5,965 nucleotides of DNA, taken from the NCBI GenBank assembly GCA_902796815.1, contig CADBQL010000155.1:1-5965 (forward strand), written 5' to 3'. Shown here in pieces: positions 1 through 5,965 of this stretch. Each line of letters opens with the position of its first letter. Positions within the stretch are counted from its first letter, which is position 1. The position numbers were made by a program, and so were the translations under genes. Below the pieces are notes generated by a model. It searched no databases, was not told where the DNA came from, and worked only from the letters and a program-made list of their open reading frames with translations. Source of the DNA: an uncultured Coriobacteriaceae bacterium. GTDB lineage: Bacteria; Actinomycetota; Coriobacteriia; Coriobacteriales; Eggerthellaceae.

Positions 1-1596
1 ACCATCGTGAGTTATAAAGGCGATGTTCGCGATGTTGAGATTCCGAGCGAAGTAGATGGTGCCGTGGTATCGGTGCTCGGCGCGTCGCTGTTTGCGAACC
101 ATTCCGAAATCGAATCGGTCACGCTTCCCCATAAGCTCAAGACCATTGACGACCATGCGTTTGACGGCTGCACGTCTCTTTCGCATATCGACTTGCCGTC
201 ATCGCTCGAATACATAGGGATGCTCGCATTCGCCAAGACCGGAGTCGAGTCGATCCATATTCCTCCAGCTGTTGTATCCATCGGCGACAAGGCATTTTTT
301 CATTGCAAACGGCTTGTCGCCGTTGAATTGCTGCCTGGGTTGCGCGTTATAGGGGAGTGCGCTTTCTCATATTCGGGCGTGGCGCGCGTTGTCGTTCCGG
401 CGAGCGTCGAGGTTCTCGGCTTTAACGCGTTCGACTTGACGCCGGCTCAGAAGCACGCCAGCGAGGGCATGATCCAGATTGACCCGCACAATCCGCGCTA
501 TCGGTTTGACCGGGCTGGCCTGTACTGCGATGACGCGCTTGTCGAGCTCATCGGTTACGTGGACGAATACGAGGTCGATCCGCGTACGCGCAGCATCGCG
601 GCAGGTGCCTGCAAGCGTCATCCGACGATTTCTCGGATGCATTTGCCTGAGGGGCTTATCGAGATTGGCGAGGACGCATTTCGTTCGAATCGCCGCCTGC
701 GCAGCGTCAACCTGCCCGAATCGCTTGAGCGCATAGGCGCTCGAGCGTTCGTCGATACCTCGATTGCCTATTTGCGCATTGGGAGAAATCTCGTCTCCAT
801 AGGAGAGGATGCCCTGCTCGTTCAAGGCGAGGCTCAGATGAACTCCAAAACGCCTTTGGCCCGCGTGGATGTAGACGAGTGCAATGCCGTGTACTACATA
901 CAAAACGGCTTGCTCTGCGAACGCGATTCGAGTCCGGGCGGGGGAGACACATGCTTGCTCTACGTCGGTCCCGATGCGGTCGTGCGCATTCCGGAGCAGG
1001 TTACGAACGTGGCCGTCATGGCCTTTGGCGGAGCGGTCGGCATTGACGAGCTGTACGTGCACGGCCATATGCATTCGTTTTGCTACGGCTGGCTGTCGAT
1101 GAAAGAATCCATTCGCTGCATTCACGTCGAGTTCGGCGATCCGGTTGATGGATATGCGCGCGGGGATTTCCCCTTACCGGAGCTGACGACGCGCTTCCGC
1201 TACATGACAGATTTGTTCAGCTCGACCGAGGACAAGACAGTTTTCGATTTCGATTACCTTGACTCATGGGTGACCTGCTCGGGCAACGTAAACGATATGG
1301 CGGAAGCGGCCTATGCGCGCATGCGCGAACCGATGGGCATGTCAGCCCATGCGCTCAGCGTTTACCAGGGAGTATTTGAGCGGAAGGGAAAACGCTTCTG
1401 TCGGTACTTCGCAGAGCGCTCCCAAATTGACGCGCTCGAGTTCTTGATCGAAGGCGGGTGGATCGATCTCGAGGATATTAACGCAGAACTCGATATCGCT
1501 TTGCGTGATGGTCGCACTCAGGCAACGGCTTGCCTGCTCGAGATGAAGCACCGCTTGGAGCCGACGTGTGCGAAGGGGGTTGATTTCAGCTTATGA
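1..1596 (+). CDS. BspA-like leucine-rich repeat protein (5' partial)
   Basis: Numbering is from the GTG at 7. The protein is built from LRR_5 (BspA/TpLRR) units of about 22-23 residues with the pattern LPxSLxxIGxxAFxxCxxLxxI. Six units lie at about residues 11-145 and two or three more at about 212-270. Two interruptions (about 156-200 and 287-340) have the BspA insert form, with an NPxY-like or NAVYY stretch, then GLYC or GLLC, then a leucine-rich strand and a new LRR start. Residues about 395-529 are different: mainly helical, with an ankyrin-like stretch at 463-515 (FAERSQIDALEFLIEGG). LRR proteins of this type bind other proteins; no catalytic site is visible. No signal peptide, membrane segment or wall anchor is seen, although the N-terminus is missing. 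The frame is open back to base 1 (Thr-Ile before the GTG), no ribosome site is visible and the first residues read as the middle of a BspA strand. The GTG is therefore probably not the true start. The stop overlaps the next gene by ATGA, which suggests translational coupling. Confidence 0.85.
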   Translation, partial: TIVSYKGDVRDVEIPSEVDGAVVSVLGASLFANHSEIESVTLPHKLKTIDDHAFDGCTSLSHIDLPSSLEYIGMLAFAKTGVESIHIPPAVVSIGDKAFFHCKRLVAVELLPGLRVIGECAFSYSGVARVVVPASVEVLGFNAFDLTPAQKHASEGMIQIDPHNPRYRFDRAGLYCDDALVELIGYVDEYEVDPRTRSIAAGACKRHPTISRMHLPEGLIEIGEDAFRSNRRLRSVNLPESLERIGARAFVDTSIAYLRIGRNLVSIGEDALLVQGEAQMNSKTPLARVDVDECNAVYYIQNGLLCERDSSPGGGDTCLLYVGPDAVVRIPEQVTNVAVMAFGGAVGIDELYVHGHMHSFCYGWLSMKESIRCIHVEFGDPVDGYARGDFPLPELTTRFRYMTDLFSSTEDKTVFDFDYLDSWVTCSGNVNDMAEAAYARMREPMGMSAHALSVYQGVFERKGKRFCRYFAERSQIDALEFLIEGGWIDLEDINAELDIALRDGRTQATACLLEMKHRLEPTCAKGVDFSL

Positions 1597-3278
1597 AAGA
1601 TCTGACGCCGATCGATGAGCAAGATGTTGTGCTCAAACGACGCCATGAGGTAGCCGCCATGGGCTTGGGCCGCGATGGCGAGGGCGAGCGGTTGACGCTG
1701 CTCAACGAGGAGCAAATGCAGAAGAAGCGCGAGCGCTACGAAGCATGCGTGCCAGTTGCCCACGATATTCTGGAAGAGGCACGCGCGTCGTTAGCCGTGC
1801 GGTTTAGGTTCCTGGATAGGGCGTTGTGGCGCATGCCTCTCGAGCCGAGCTTCGATATGCACGGCATCTCGACCGACGGGGTGCGCATGGTCTACGATCC
1901 GGTGTTCGTGGTGGAGCGCTTCAAGCTTTCGCATAACGAAGTCGTTCGCGATGTTGTGCATTGTCTGTTTCACTGCATTTTTCGCCATCCGTTTATGCTG
2001 TATTCGGTATTGCGCGAGCCATGGGATGTGGCCTGCGACATCGCCATCGAGTCGATGCTCATCGACTTGCTAGGGGATGCGTTCCCGTCGAACATGGACG
2101 GTCGGGCCAAGCGTGCTCTTAGGATCTTGCGTGCTCAGGTGGGCGGCGTCGTGACGGCAGAGCGCTTGTATCACCTGTTCAGCAATGAGGGCAACATGGT
2201 TGATTTGCGTTCGCTCGCACCGATTTTTTTCCACGATACGCATGGTTTGTGGTATGGGCCCGAAGAAGAATGGGACGCTCGGCGGGGCTCGACGGGCGCC
2301 CAGAAGCGCGAGACGCGGGATTCGGGCGACTCTCCAGGCGCCACGCCCGATGTCGTCGGATCCACAAGACTCGACGAAGTGCTCGAAGACGCGCCGACGT
2401 CTGCCGATGCGGGTGGTCAGGGCGATTCGGATTCGCGCGACGAGGCGGATTCTTCGGAGCTCGACCAGCCTGAACTCGACGATGCTCGTGACGAATCGGC
2501 GTTTGACCAGGATGTACGCGACGAAGAAGAGCTTGCCCACGAATGGGAGGACATCAGCCGCGATATCCAGGTCGAGCTCGAGATGATGGTCATGCGGCGC
2601 GGCGACGAGGCCGGCAGCTTGCTCGTGGGGCTTTCGGCAATTAATCGAGAGAAGCACGACTATGCCGACTTCCTGAGACGTTTTGCGACGCTTCACGAAC
2701 GTATGCGCGTAAACGATGACGAGTTCGATTACATATACTATACGTTCGGCCTCAAGCGGTACGGCAACATGCCGCTCATCGAGCCGCTCGAGTACAAGGA
2801 AGACCGCGCCATTCACGATTTCGTGATCGCCATTGATACGTCCGAGTCGTGTTCGGGCGATACGGTGCAGGCGTTCATGCGAAAGACCTACAACATCCTG
2901 AAACAGGTCGAGAGCTTCAACAGCCGCGTGAACATCCATATTGTGCAGTGCGACGCACGCGTTCAAGAGGATACGAAGATTACGTCGCTCGACGAGCTGG
3001 ATTTGTATCTCGAGGATATGCAGCTGCGCGGCTTCGGCGGCACCGATTTCAGGCCTGTGTTCGATTACGTGAACTTGCTCATCGAAAAAGGAGAATTCAC
3101 GGATCTGAAGGGGCTCGTATATTTCACCGATGGAGAAGGCGTTTTCCCGAGGCGTCAGCCTGCATACGATTCAGTTTTCGTTTTCTTGGACGATGGTTAT
3201 TCCGATCCGATGGTGCCTCCATGGGCGCTCAAGGTGATTTTGAACGAGCGCGATCTTCAGGTGAAGGAGGCCAGATGA
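1593..3278 (+). CDS. DUF2201-like / VWA domain protein, partner of MoxR ATPase
   Basis: The 561-residue protein has three parts. Residues about 50-220 resemble the DUF2201 N-terminal putative metallopeptidase domain: a helix with HCLFHCIFRH at 123-132, followed by WDVACDIAIES at 144-154, which matches the W..A.D...N helix of that family. The usual HExxH glutamate is Cys124, so peptidase activity is doubtful. Residues about 241-320 form a disordered acidic linker with 29 Asp/Glu in 80 residues and no lysine. Residues about 405-555 are a von Willebrand factor A-like domain with all MIDAS elements: DTSES at 415-419, GGTD at 482-485 and FTDGEG at 511-516. Such VWA proteins bind metal-dependent ligands and work with MoxR AAA+ ATPases, and one is encoded just downstream. 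No signal peptide or membrane segment is visible, so it is probably cytoplasmic. The ATG overlaps the previous stop (ATGA), with a purine run AAGGGGG at 1573-1579 about 13 bases upstream. Domain calls are by motif; the VWA call is the firmest. Confidence 0.9.
   Translation: MKDLTPIDEQDVVLKRRHEVAAMGLGRDGEGERLTLLNEEQMQKKRERYEACVPVAHDILEEARASLAVRFRFLDRALWRMPLEPSFDMHGISTDGVRMVYDPVFVVERFKLSHNEVVRDVVHCLFHCIFRHPFMLYSVLREPWDVACDIAIESMLIDLLGDAFPSNMDGRAKRALRILRAQVGGVVTAERLYHLFSNEGNMVDLRSLAPIFFHDTHGLWYGPEEEWDARRGSTGAQKRETRDSGDSPGATPDVVGSTRLDEVLEDAPTSADAGGQGDSDSRDEADSSELDQPELDDARDESAFDQDVRDEEELAHEWEDISRDIQVELEMMVMRRGDEAGSLLVGLSAINREKHDYADFLRRFATLHERMRVNDDEFDYIYYTFGLKRYGNMPLIEPLEYKEDRAIHDFVIAIDTSESCSGDTVQAFMRKTYNILKQVESFNSRVNIHIVQCDARVQEDTKITSLDELDLYLEDMQLRGFGGTDFRPVFDYVNLLIEKGEFTDLKGLVYFTDGEGVFPRRQPAYDSVFVFLDDGYSDPMVPPWALKVILNERDLQVKEAR
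3264..3270 (+). promoter_or_regulatory. Perfect Shine-Dalgarno AAGGAGG at the end of the VWA gene
   Basis: AAGGAGG lies inside the last codons of the VWA gene, 4 bases before an ATG at 3275 that overlaps the VWA stop (ATGATG, with TGA at 3276-3278). A second ATG at 3278 has 7-base spacing. It is too far (about 146 bases) from the MoxR start at 3417 to serve it. Its strength and position therefore point to translation starting at 3275 or 3278. Confidence 0.55.
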
Positions 3279-3352
3279 TGCGGGCGATGAGCATGATGGC
3301 TAAGCGATGCTTTGCGATGCGTCGAGGCCCGAGCGGCGACTTGCCCTGTTAG
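3275..3352 (+). CDS. Possible 25-residue small ORF coupled to the VWA gene
   Basis: An open frame of 25 codons starts at an ATG that overlaps the VWA stop and sits 4 bases after a perfect AAGGAGG; it ends at TAG 3350-3352. The peptide begins MMRAMSMMAKRC and has six methionines, several arginines and two cysteines, with no recognised domain. The start signal is much better than chance, but the peptide has no family I know and the codon pattern gives no support. It may be a small coupled protein, the 5' half of a small gene broken by a frameshift (see the second small frame at 3307-3420), or a decayed start. Confidence 0.25.
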   Translation: MMRAMSMMAKRCFAMRRGPSGDLPC

Positions 3353-3420
3353 GTGCTGGAAAAAAAGTAGGTATTCGATGGCGTTGCGAAAACGCGTTGA
3401 ACATGAGGGAGGATCTATGA
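3307..3420 (+). CDS. Possible 37-residue small ORF ending in ATGA with the MoxR gene
   Basis: This frame runs from an ATG at 3307 (stop TAA at 3301 just upstream) to a TGA at 3418-3420 that overlaps the MoxR ATG at 3417, the same ATGA coupling seen at the other junctions. It encodes 37 residues, basic in the middle (LLGAGKKVGIRWRCENA), with no recognised domain. Its own start has no good ribosome site. It lies in a different frame from the small ORF at 3275-3352; one added base anywhere in 3304-3349 would join the two into a single ORF of about 48 residues bridging the VWA and MoxR genes. The evidence is suggestive only; it may be non-coding. Confidence 0.15.
   Translation: MLCDASRPERRLALLGAGKKVGIRWRCENALNMREDL
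3405..3412 (+). promoter_or_regulatory. Shine-Dalgarno that fixes the MoxR start
   Basis: GAGGGAGG ends 4 bases before the ATG at 3417. It is the strongest ribosome site near the gene and supports starting there rather than at the in-frame ATG at 3378 or the TTG at 3312, which have no comparable site. Confidence 0.75.
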
Positions 3421-4922
3421 ACATCACGCAGGCAAAAGAACAGGTCAAAGACGCAATCGAAGCGTATTTGGCAACTGACGCGAAGGGGCGTCCGCTCCTC
3501 GAGCGCGCCCGTCAGCGTCCGATATTCCTGGTTGGTGCACCTGGAATCGGCAAAACCGCGATCATGGCGCAAATCGCCGCAGAGCTCGGCATCGGACTTG
3601 TATCATACTCGATGACGCATCATACGCGTCAAAGCGCGCTCGGTTTGCCCTACATCGTGACTGAGTCGTATGGTGACTACGAGTACGAGGCATCGGAGTA
3701 CACGATGAGCGAAATCGTGGCGTCGGTCTACGCGTACATGCGCGAGCATCAGGTAGATCGAGGCATCCTGTTTCTCGACGAGATAAACTGCGTGTCCGAG
3801 ACGCTCTATCCATCCATGTTGCAGTTCTTGCAATTCAAAACGTTTGGACGCCACGAGGTCCCGCAGGGTTGGATTATCGTCACCGCAGGAAATCCGCCCG
3901 AGTACAACAAATCGGTGCACGAGTTCGACATTGTCACGCTCGACCGCGTGAAGAAGATTTCGGTGGAGCCGGACTACGATGCCTGGCGCGCATATGCTGT
4001 ATCGAAGCACACGCACCCGGCCATTCTGACGTTTCTCGATATCAAGAAGAACCGTTTCTACTCGGTTCAAGCTTCGCTCGACGGCAAGTCGTTTGTCACG
4101 GCGCGTGGTTGGGATGACCTTTCGGACATCATGAGGATTTTCGAAAAGCTCGGCAAAACGGTCGACTACGATTTGGTGGTCCAGTACGTGCAAGACGAAA
4201 CCATCGCACGCGAATTCGCGGCATATTACGACCTGTTCAACAAGTACCGCGACGATTACCGTATCGACGATATCCTGGCGGGTAAGGCTGACCGCGAGGT
4301 TGTCGAGCGCGCCCGTTCGGCGGAATTCGACGAGCGCCTTTCGATCGTTGGGCTTTTGCTCGATGCGCTTGGCGAAGATATGAAGAGCATCATGTTCGAC
4401 ACTGACGTGCTCGTAGCATTGCGCGATGACCTGCGCGCGGTCAAAGCCGCTGTCGCGCAAGGTGCCGACGGGGCGGAGCGTTTGGAAGCCGTGCGTGCCG
4501 AACGACTCTCGCGGCTGGAGCTTTCGGTCGCGGCGGGGACGGTTACAGCCGACAAGCGCGATAAGCTCGAGCGTGAAGTTGAAATGCTCGGTGACTATCT
4601 GCGTATTTGCCAGAAGGCACCAGGGCCCGCCGATGAGAAGTTCGCCGCCGTCGAGGCGTGGTTCGCCGAGGGCGCATCCACGATGGCGCCGCGCGCGGAG
4701 CGCATCGAGGAGGCGCTTTCCAATGCGTTCTCGTTCATCGATGCGGCATTCGGCGATGCGCAGGAGATGCTCGTCTTTACGACCGAACTCACGTCGCGTG
4801 TCGCATCGGCGCGCTACGTCGCCCAATACGGAAGTCGCTCGTACTATGCGCATAATTCCGACATGATCCTGTCGGAGCGCCAAAGCGATTTGCGTCGTCG
4901 CGTCGAGGCGCTTGACCTATAA
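3417..4922 (+). CDS. MoxR-type AAA+ ATPase with extended C-terminal helical region
   Basis: This is a 501-residue AAA+ ATPase of the MoxR class, expected to act as a hexameric, ATP-driven chaperone-like machine with the VWA protein encoded upstream. Visible motifs: Walker A GAPGIGKT at 40-47; a MoxR-like QSALGLP stretch at 72-78; Walker B ILFLDE at 117-122; sensor 1 VTAGNPPEYN at 155-164, with Asn159; LDR at 175-177 in the arginine-finger position; and a sensor-2-like VTARGWDDLS at 227-236, with Arg230. All catalytic elements look intact. MoxR proteins are often near 300-350 residues. Here residues about 270-501 add a long, charged, largely helical region, probably with coiled coil at about 352-400, ending in a YGSRSYYAHNSDMIL segment. 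The start at 3417 is chosen because of GAGGGAGG just upstream and because the protein begins shortly before the AAA+ core; longer in-frame starts add only an unconserved-looking basic stretch. No membrane segment is seen. The gene is followed by a 134-base gap. Confidence 0.92.
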   Translation: MNITQAKEQVKDAIEAYLATDAKGRPLLERARQRPIFLVGAPGIGKTAIMAQIAAELGIGLVSYSMTHHTRQSALGLPYIVTESYGDYEYEASEYTMSEIVASVYAYMREHQVDRGILFLDEINCVSETLYPSMLQFLQFKTFGRHEVPQGWIIVTAGNPPEYNKSVHEFDIVTLDRVKKISVEPDYDAWRAYAVSKHTHPAILTFLDIKKNRFYSVQASLDGKSFVTARGWDDLSDIMRIFEKLGKTVDYDLVVQYVQDETIAREFAAYYDLFNKYRDDYRIDDILAGKADREVVERARSAEFDERLSIVGLLLDALGEDMKSIMFDTDVLVALRDDLRAVKAAVAQGADGAERLEAVRAERLSRLELSVAAGTVTADKRDKLEREVEMLGDYLRICQKAPGPADEKFAAVEAWFAEGASTMAPRAERIEEALSNAFSFIDAAFGDAQEMLVFTTELTSRVASARYVAQYGSRSYYAHNSDMILSERQSDLRRRVEALDL

Positions 4923-5056
4923 GGTCGCCTTTCCAACGAGTCGGTTTTGCCCAAGGCGTTTTCCGACTCATCGAGGCTGGGGTTAACGCGCGGGATGGCC
5001 GTGCGGTTCCTGATAACGAGATGCCGCGTGGAGGGCGGCAGATTGGAGAAAAGAAC
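4923..5056 (+). other. Intergenic gap with interrupted hairpin
   Basis: GAGTCGG at 4938-4944 pairs perfectly with CCGACTC at 4963-4969. Between them, GCC at 4949-4951 can pair with GGC at 4955-4957 around a CAA loop, leaving TTTT and GTTTT as an internal loop. No T-run follows, so it is not a classic intrinsic terminator. I find no -35/-10 pair with acceptable spacing. The downstream gene may be read through from the MoxR operon, or from a promoter I cannot recognise. Confidence 0.4.
5045..5050 (+). promoter_or_regulatory. Ribosome binding site for the trigger-factor-like gene
   Basis: GGAGAA, with its GGAG core at 5045-5048, lies 8 bases before the ATG at 5057. It decides in favour of this start over the in-frame ATG at 5021, which would add 12 residues and place the ribosome site inside the gene. 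Confidence 0.7.
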
Positions 5057-5896
5057 ATGGCAAAGTACACGCTTTCATCCTACGAGCCCGTGCACATCGA
5101 GCTGCCGAAGCCGCAGGTTCCCAGGGACCTGGTCGAGGCGCAAATCAAGAAGCTGCTCGAACCGCTCGCGGAGTATCACGAGATTGACGAGGATCGCGGT
5201 GCGCTCCCTGGCGACTATCTGGTGGTGACGACCGAGGGAGCTGCGCTCGACGGCAATCGGGCGAGCCATTTTGATATGCAGCATTCGATTTACCATGTTG
5301 GTGCAGGTGAAATGCCCAAGACATTCGATGACGAGCTCGTCGGTATGAAAGCGGGCATGCACAAGGACGTCCATGCGCGCATCAAAATGCCGCTCGCCAA
5401 AGATGGCCAGCTTGCTGAGCTCACGATGGGCGTCGATGTGGAAAAGATTCTCTACGTGGTGAACCCCGAACTTACCGACGAGCTTGTCAGCGAGCATTTT
5501 TCGCCCGCGACAACGGTTGAAGAATTTCGCGACGGTGTGGCGAGTCAGTTCGGCTTGCCCGATATGGCGAAATCAGACGCGCGTTTCCCGGATCTCGTGC
5601 TCGACGAGCTGGCCAAGCGCCTCGTCGAGACGCCCGATCCGGCAGACCGCCTGCCCGGCATGCCAGTCGACGCCTTGCGTATCACCTGCGCAATCGATGC
5701 GCTCGCAGATCATTTGGACATCGAGCTTTCGGACGACCTCATTACGTCTCATATGCCTGGCGAAGACCTCGGGCAGAAGCAAAAGGTGCGTGCACAGCTC
5801 GAGGAACAGGGCAAGACCGATGAGATGCTCGTATTCGCCAAACGTGAGGCGGCGCTTTCGTGGCTGGTCAACAACTCGTCGGTAACCTATAAATAG
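5057..5896 (+). CDS. Trigger-factor-like FKBP-type protein lacking the ribosome-binding domain
   Basis: The 279-residue protein follows the middle and C-terminal layout of trigger factor. Residues about 10-48 match the linker helix before the PPIase domain (PxxLVExQIxxLLEPLAEY). Residues about 50-135 are FKBP-like: GDYLVVTTEG at 52-61, YHVGAGEMPKTFDDELVGMKAGM at 79-101 matching the lGsG...gfeexLxGmkxGe core, then the final strand at 123-135. NPELTDELVSEHF at 136-148 and TTVEEFRDGV at 162-171 match the usual start of the chaperone region. Residues about 175-279 are helical, with the typical ending of a helix, a leucine and a short hydrophobic tail. The N-terminal ribosome-binding domain is absent, and the protein is much shorter than the usual 430-450 residues. 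The family's FPxxY segment is replaced by MPLAKDGQLAEL, so isomerase activity is uncertain. No signal peptide or lipobox is seen, so it is probably a cytoplasmic folding factor. It should not be named tig. Confidence 0.8.
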   Translation: MAKYTLSSYEPVHIELPKPQVPRDLVEAQIKKLLEPLAEYHEIDEDRGALPGDYLVVTTEGAALDGNRASHFDMQHSIYHVGAGEMPKTFDDELVGMKAGMHKDVHARIKMPLAKDGQLAELTMGVDVEKILYVVNPELTDELVSEHFSPATTVEEFRDGVASQFGLPDMAKSDARFPDLVLDELAKRLVETPDPADRLPGMPVDALRITCAIDALADHLDIELSDDLITSHMPGEDLGQKQKVRAQLEEQGKTDEMLVFAKREAALSWLVNNSSVTYK

Positions 5897-5951
5897 CCCT
5901 GCGTGAACAGCCGCTGCAAGATGAGTTGCAAGATTATTCTACGGCCTATTC

Positions 5952-5960
5952 GGAAAGGAA
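5952..5960 (+). promoter_or_regulatory. Probable ribosome binding site of the next gene
   Basis: The purine run GGAAAGGAA ends 5 bases before the window edge. Its position after a 55-base spacer suggests a start codon just outside the window on the + strand. The GTG at 5961 is too close to this run to be the preferred start. Confidence 0.4.
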
Positions 5961-5965
5961 GTGCG

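Noticed and set aside
367..1125. Antisense open frame of 252 codons opposite the LRR gene
   Set aside because: It is a shadow of the repeat-coding strand, with no motif of its own.
2070..2966. Antisense open frame of 298 codons opposite the VWA gene
   Set aside because: It covers the linker and part of the VWA domain of a well-supported gene and has no recognisable motif.
3284..3319. Three GCGATG copies as a tandem repeat
   Set aside because: Copies are only 6 bases long and irregularly spaced; ATG-rich sequence here is more simply explained by chance or by the small ORF.
3312..3416. Longer N-terminus for the MoxR gene (TTG at 3312 or ATG at 3378)
   Set aside because: Neither has a good ribosome site, while GAGGGAGG sits just before 3417; the added residues are rich in Arg and Cys and do not look like part of the AAA+ fold.
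3603..4883. Long antisense open frame of 426 codons opposite the MoxR gene
   Set aside because: It lies wholly over a gene with clear AAA+ motifs; its translation shows no domain, and such long antisense frames are a common effect of codon bias in GC-rich genes.
4938..4969. Intrinsic transcription terminator
   Set aside because: The stem is interrupted by T-rich loops and no T-run follows the 3' arm.
4982..5017. Promoter made of TTAACG and GATAAC before the trigger-factor-like gene
   Set aside because: The spacing is about 23 bases and neither box is close to consensus.
5021..5056. Longer start for the trigger-factor-like gene at the ATG at 5021
   Set aside because: It adds 12 residues that do not fit the family, and the GGAGAA site at 5045 is placed for 5057.

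Overview
The window reads as ordinary dense bacterial chromosome. Four protein genes all lie on the + strand, with very short gaps, no mobile element, no CRISPR array and no RNA gene that I can recognise. Base composition is moderately GC-rich, with strong Shine-Dalgarno sites. A BspA-like leucine-rich repeat protein beside a VWA/MoxR pair, plus a shortened trigger-factor-like protein, fits a Gram-positive gut-type bacterium. My best guess is an actinobacterium of the class Coriobacteriia, but this is inference from style and gene content, not from a marker gene.

Layout. (1) 1-1596: the 3' part of a gene for a BspA-type leucine-rich repeat (LRR_5) protein with a helical, ankyrin-like C-terminal tail. 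Its reading frame is open to the window edge, so the true start is upstream. (2) 1593-3278: a 561-residue protein with an N-terminal DUF2201-like putative metallopeptidase domain whose HExxH has become HCLFH, a long acidic linker and a C-terminal VWA domain with an intact MIDAS. It overlaps gene 1 by an ATGA. (3) 3279-3416: a 138-base junction holding two small overlapping open frames, each joined to a neighbour by an ATGA. The first follows a perfect AAGGAGG. (4) 3417-4922: a MoxR-type AAA+ ATPase of 501 residues with an extended helical C-terminus. (5) 4923-5056: a gap with a U-rich interrupted hairpin but no convincing promoter or terminator. (6) 5057-5896: a 279-residue trigger-factor-like protein that has the FKBP-like and part of the chaperone region but no ribosome-binding domain. 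(7) 5897-5965: a short tail ending in a purine-rich probable ribosome binding site for the next gene.

How the genes may work together. MoxR AAA+ ATPases and VWA proteins are known partners, as in RavA-ViaA, and usually act as chaperone-like machines that remodel or activate target proteins. Here the pair is translationally coupled to an LRR protein, which may supply target or partner recognition. This makes a plausible three-part LRR-VWA-MoxR module. The trigger-factor-like gene downstream could be a folding factor in the same transcript, but that link rests on proximity alone.
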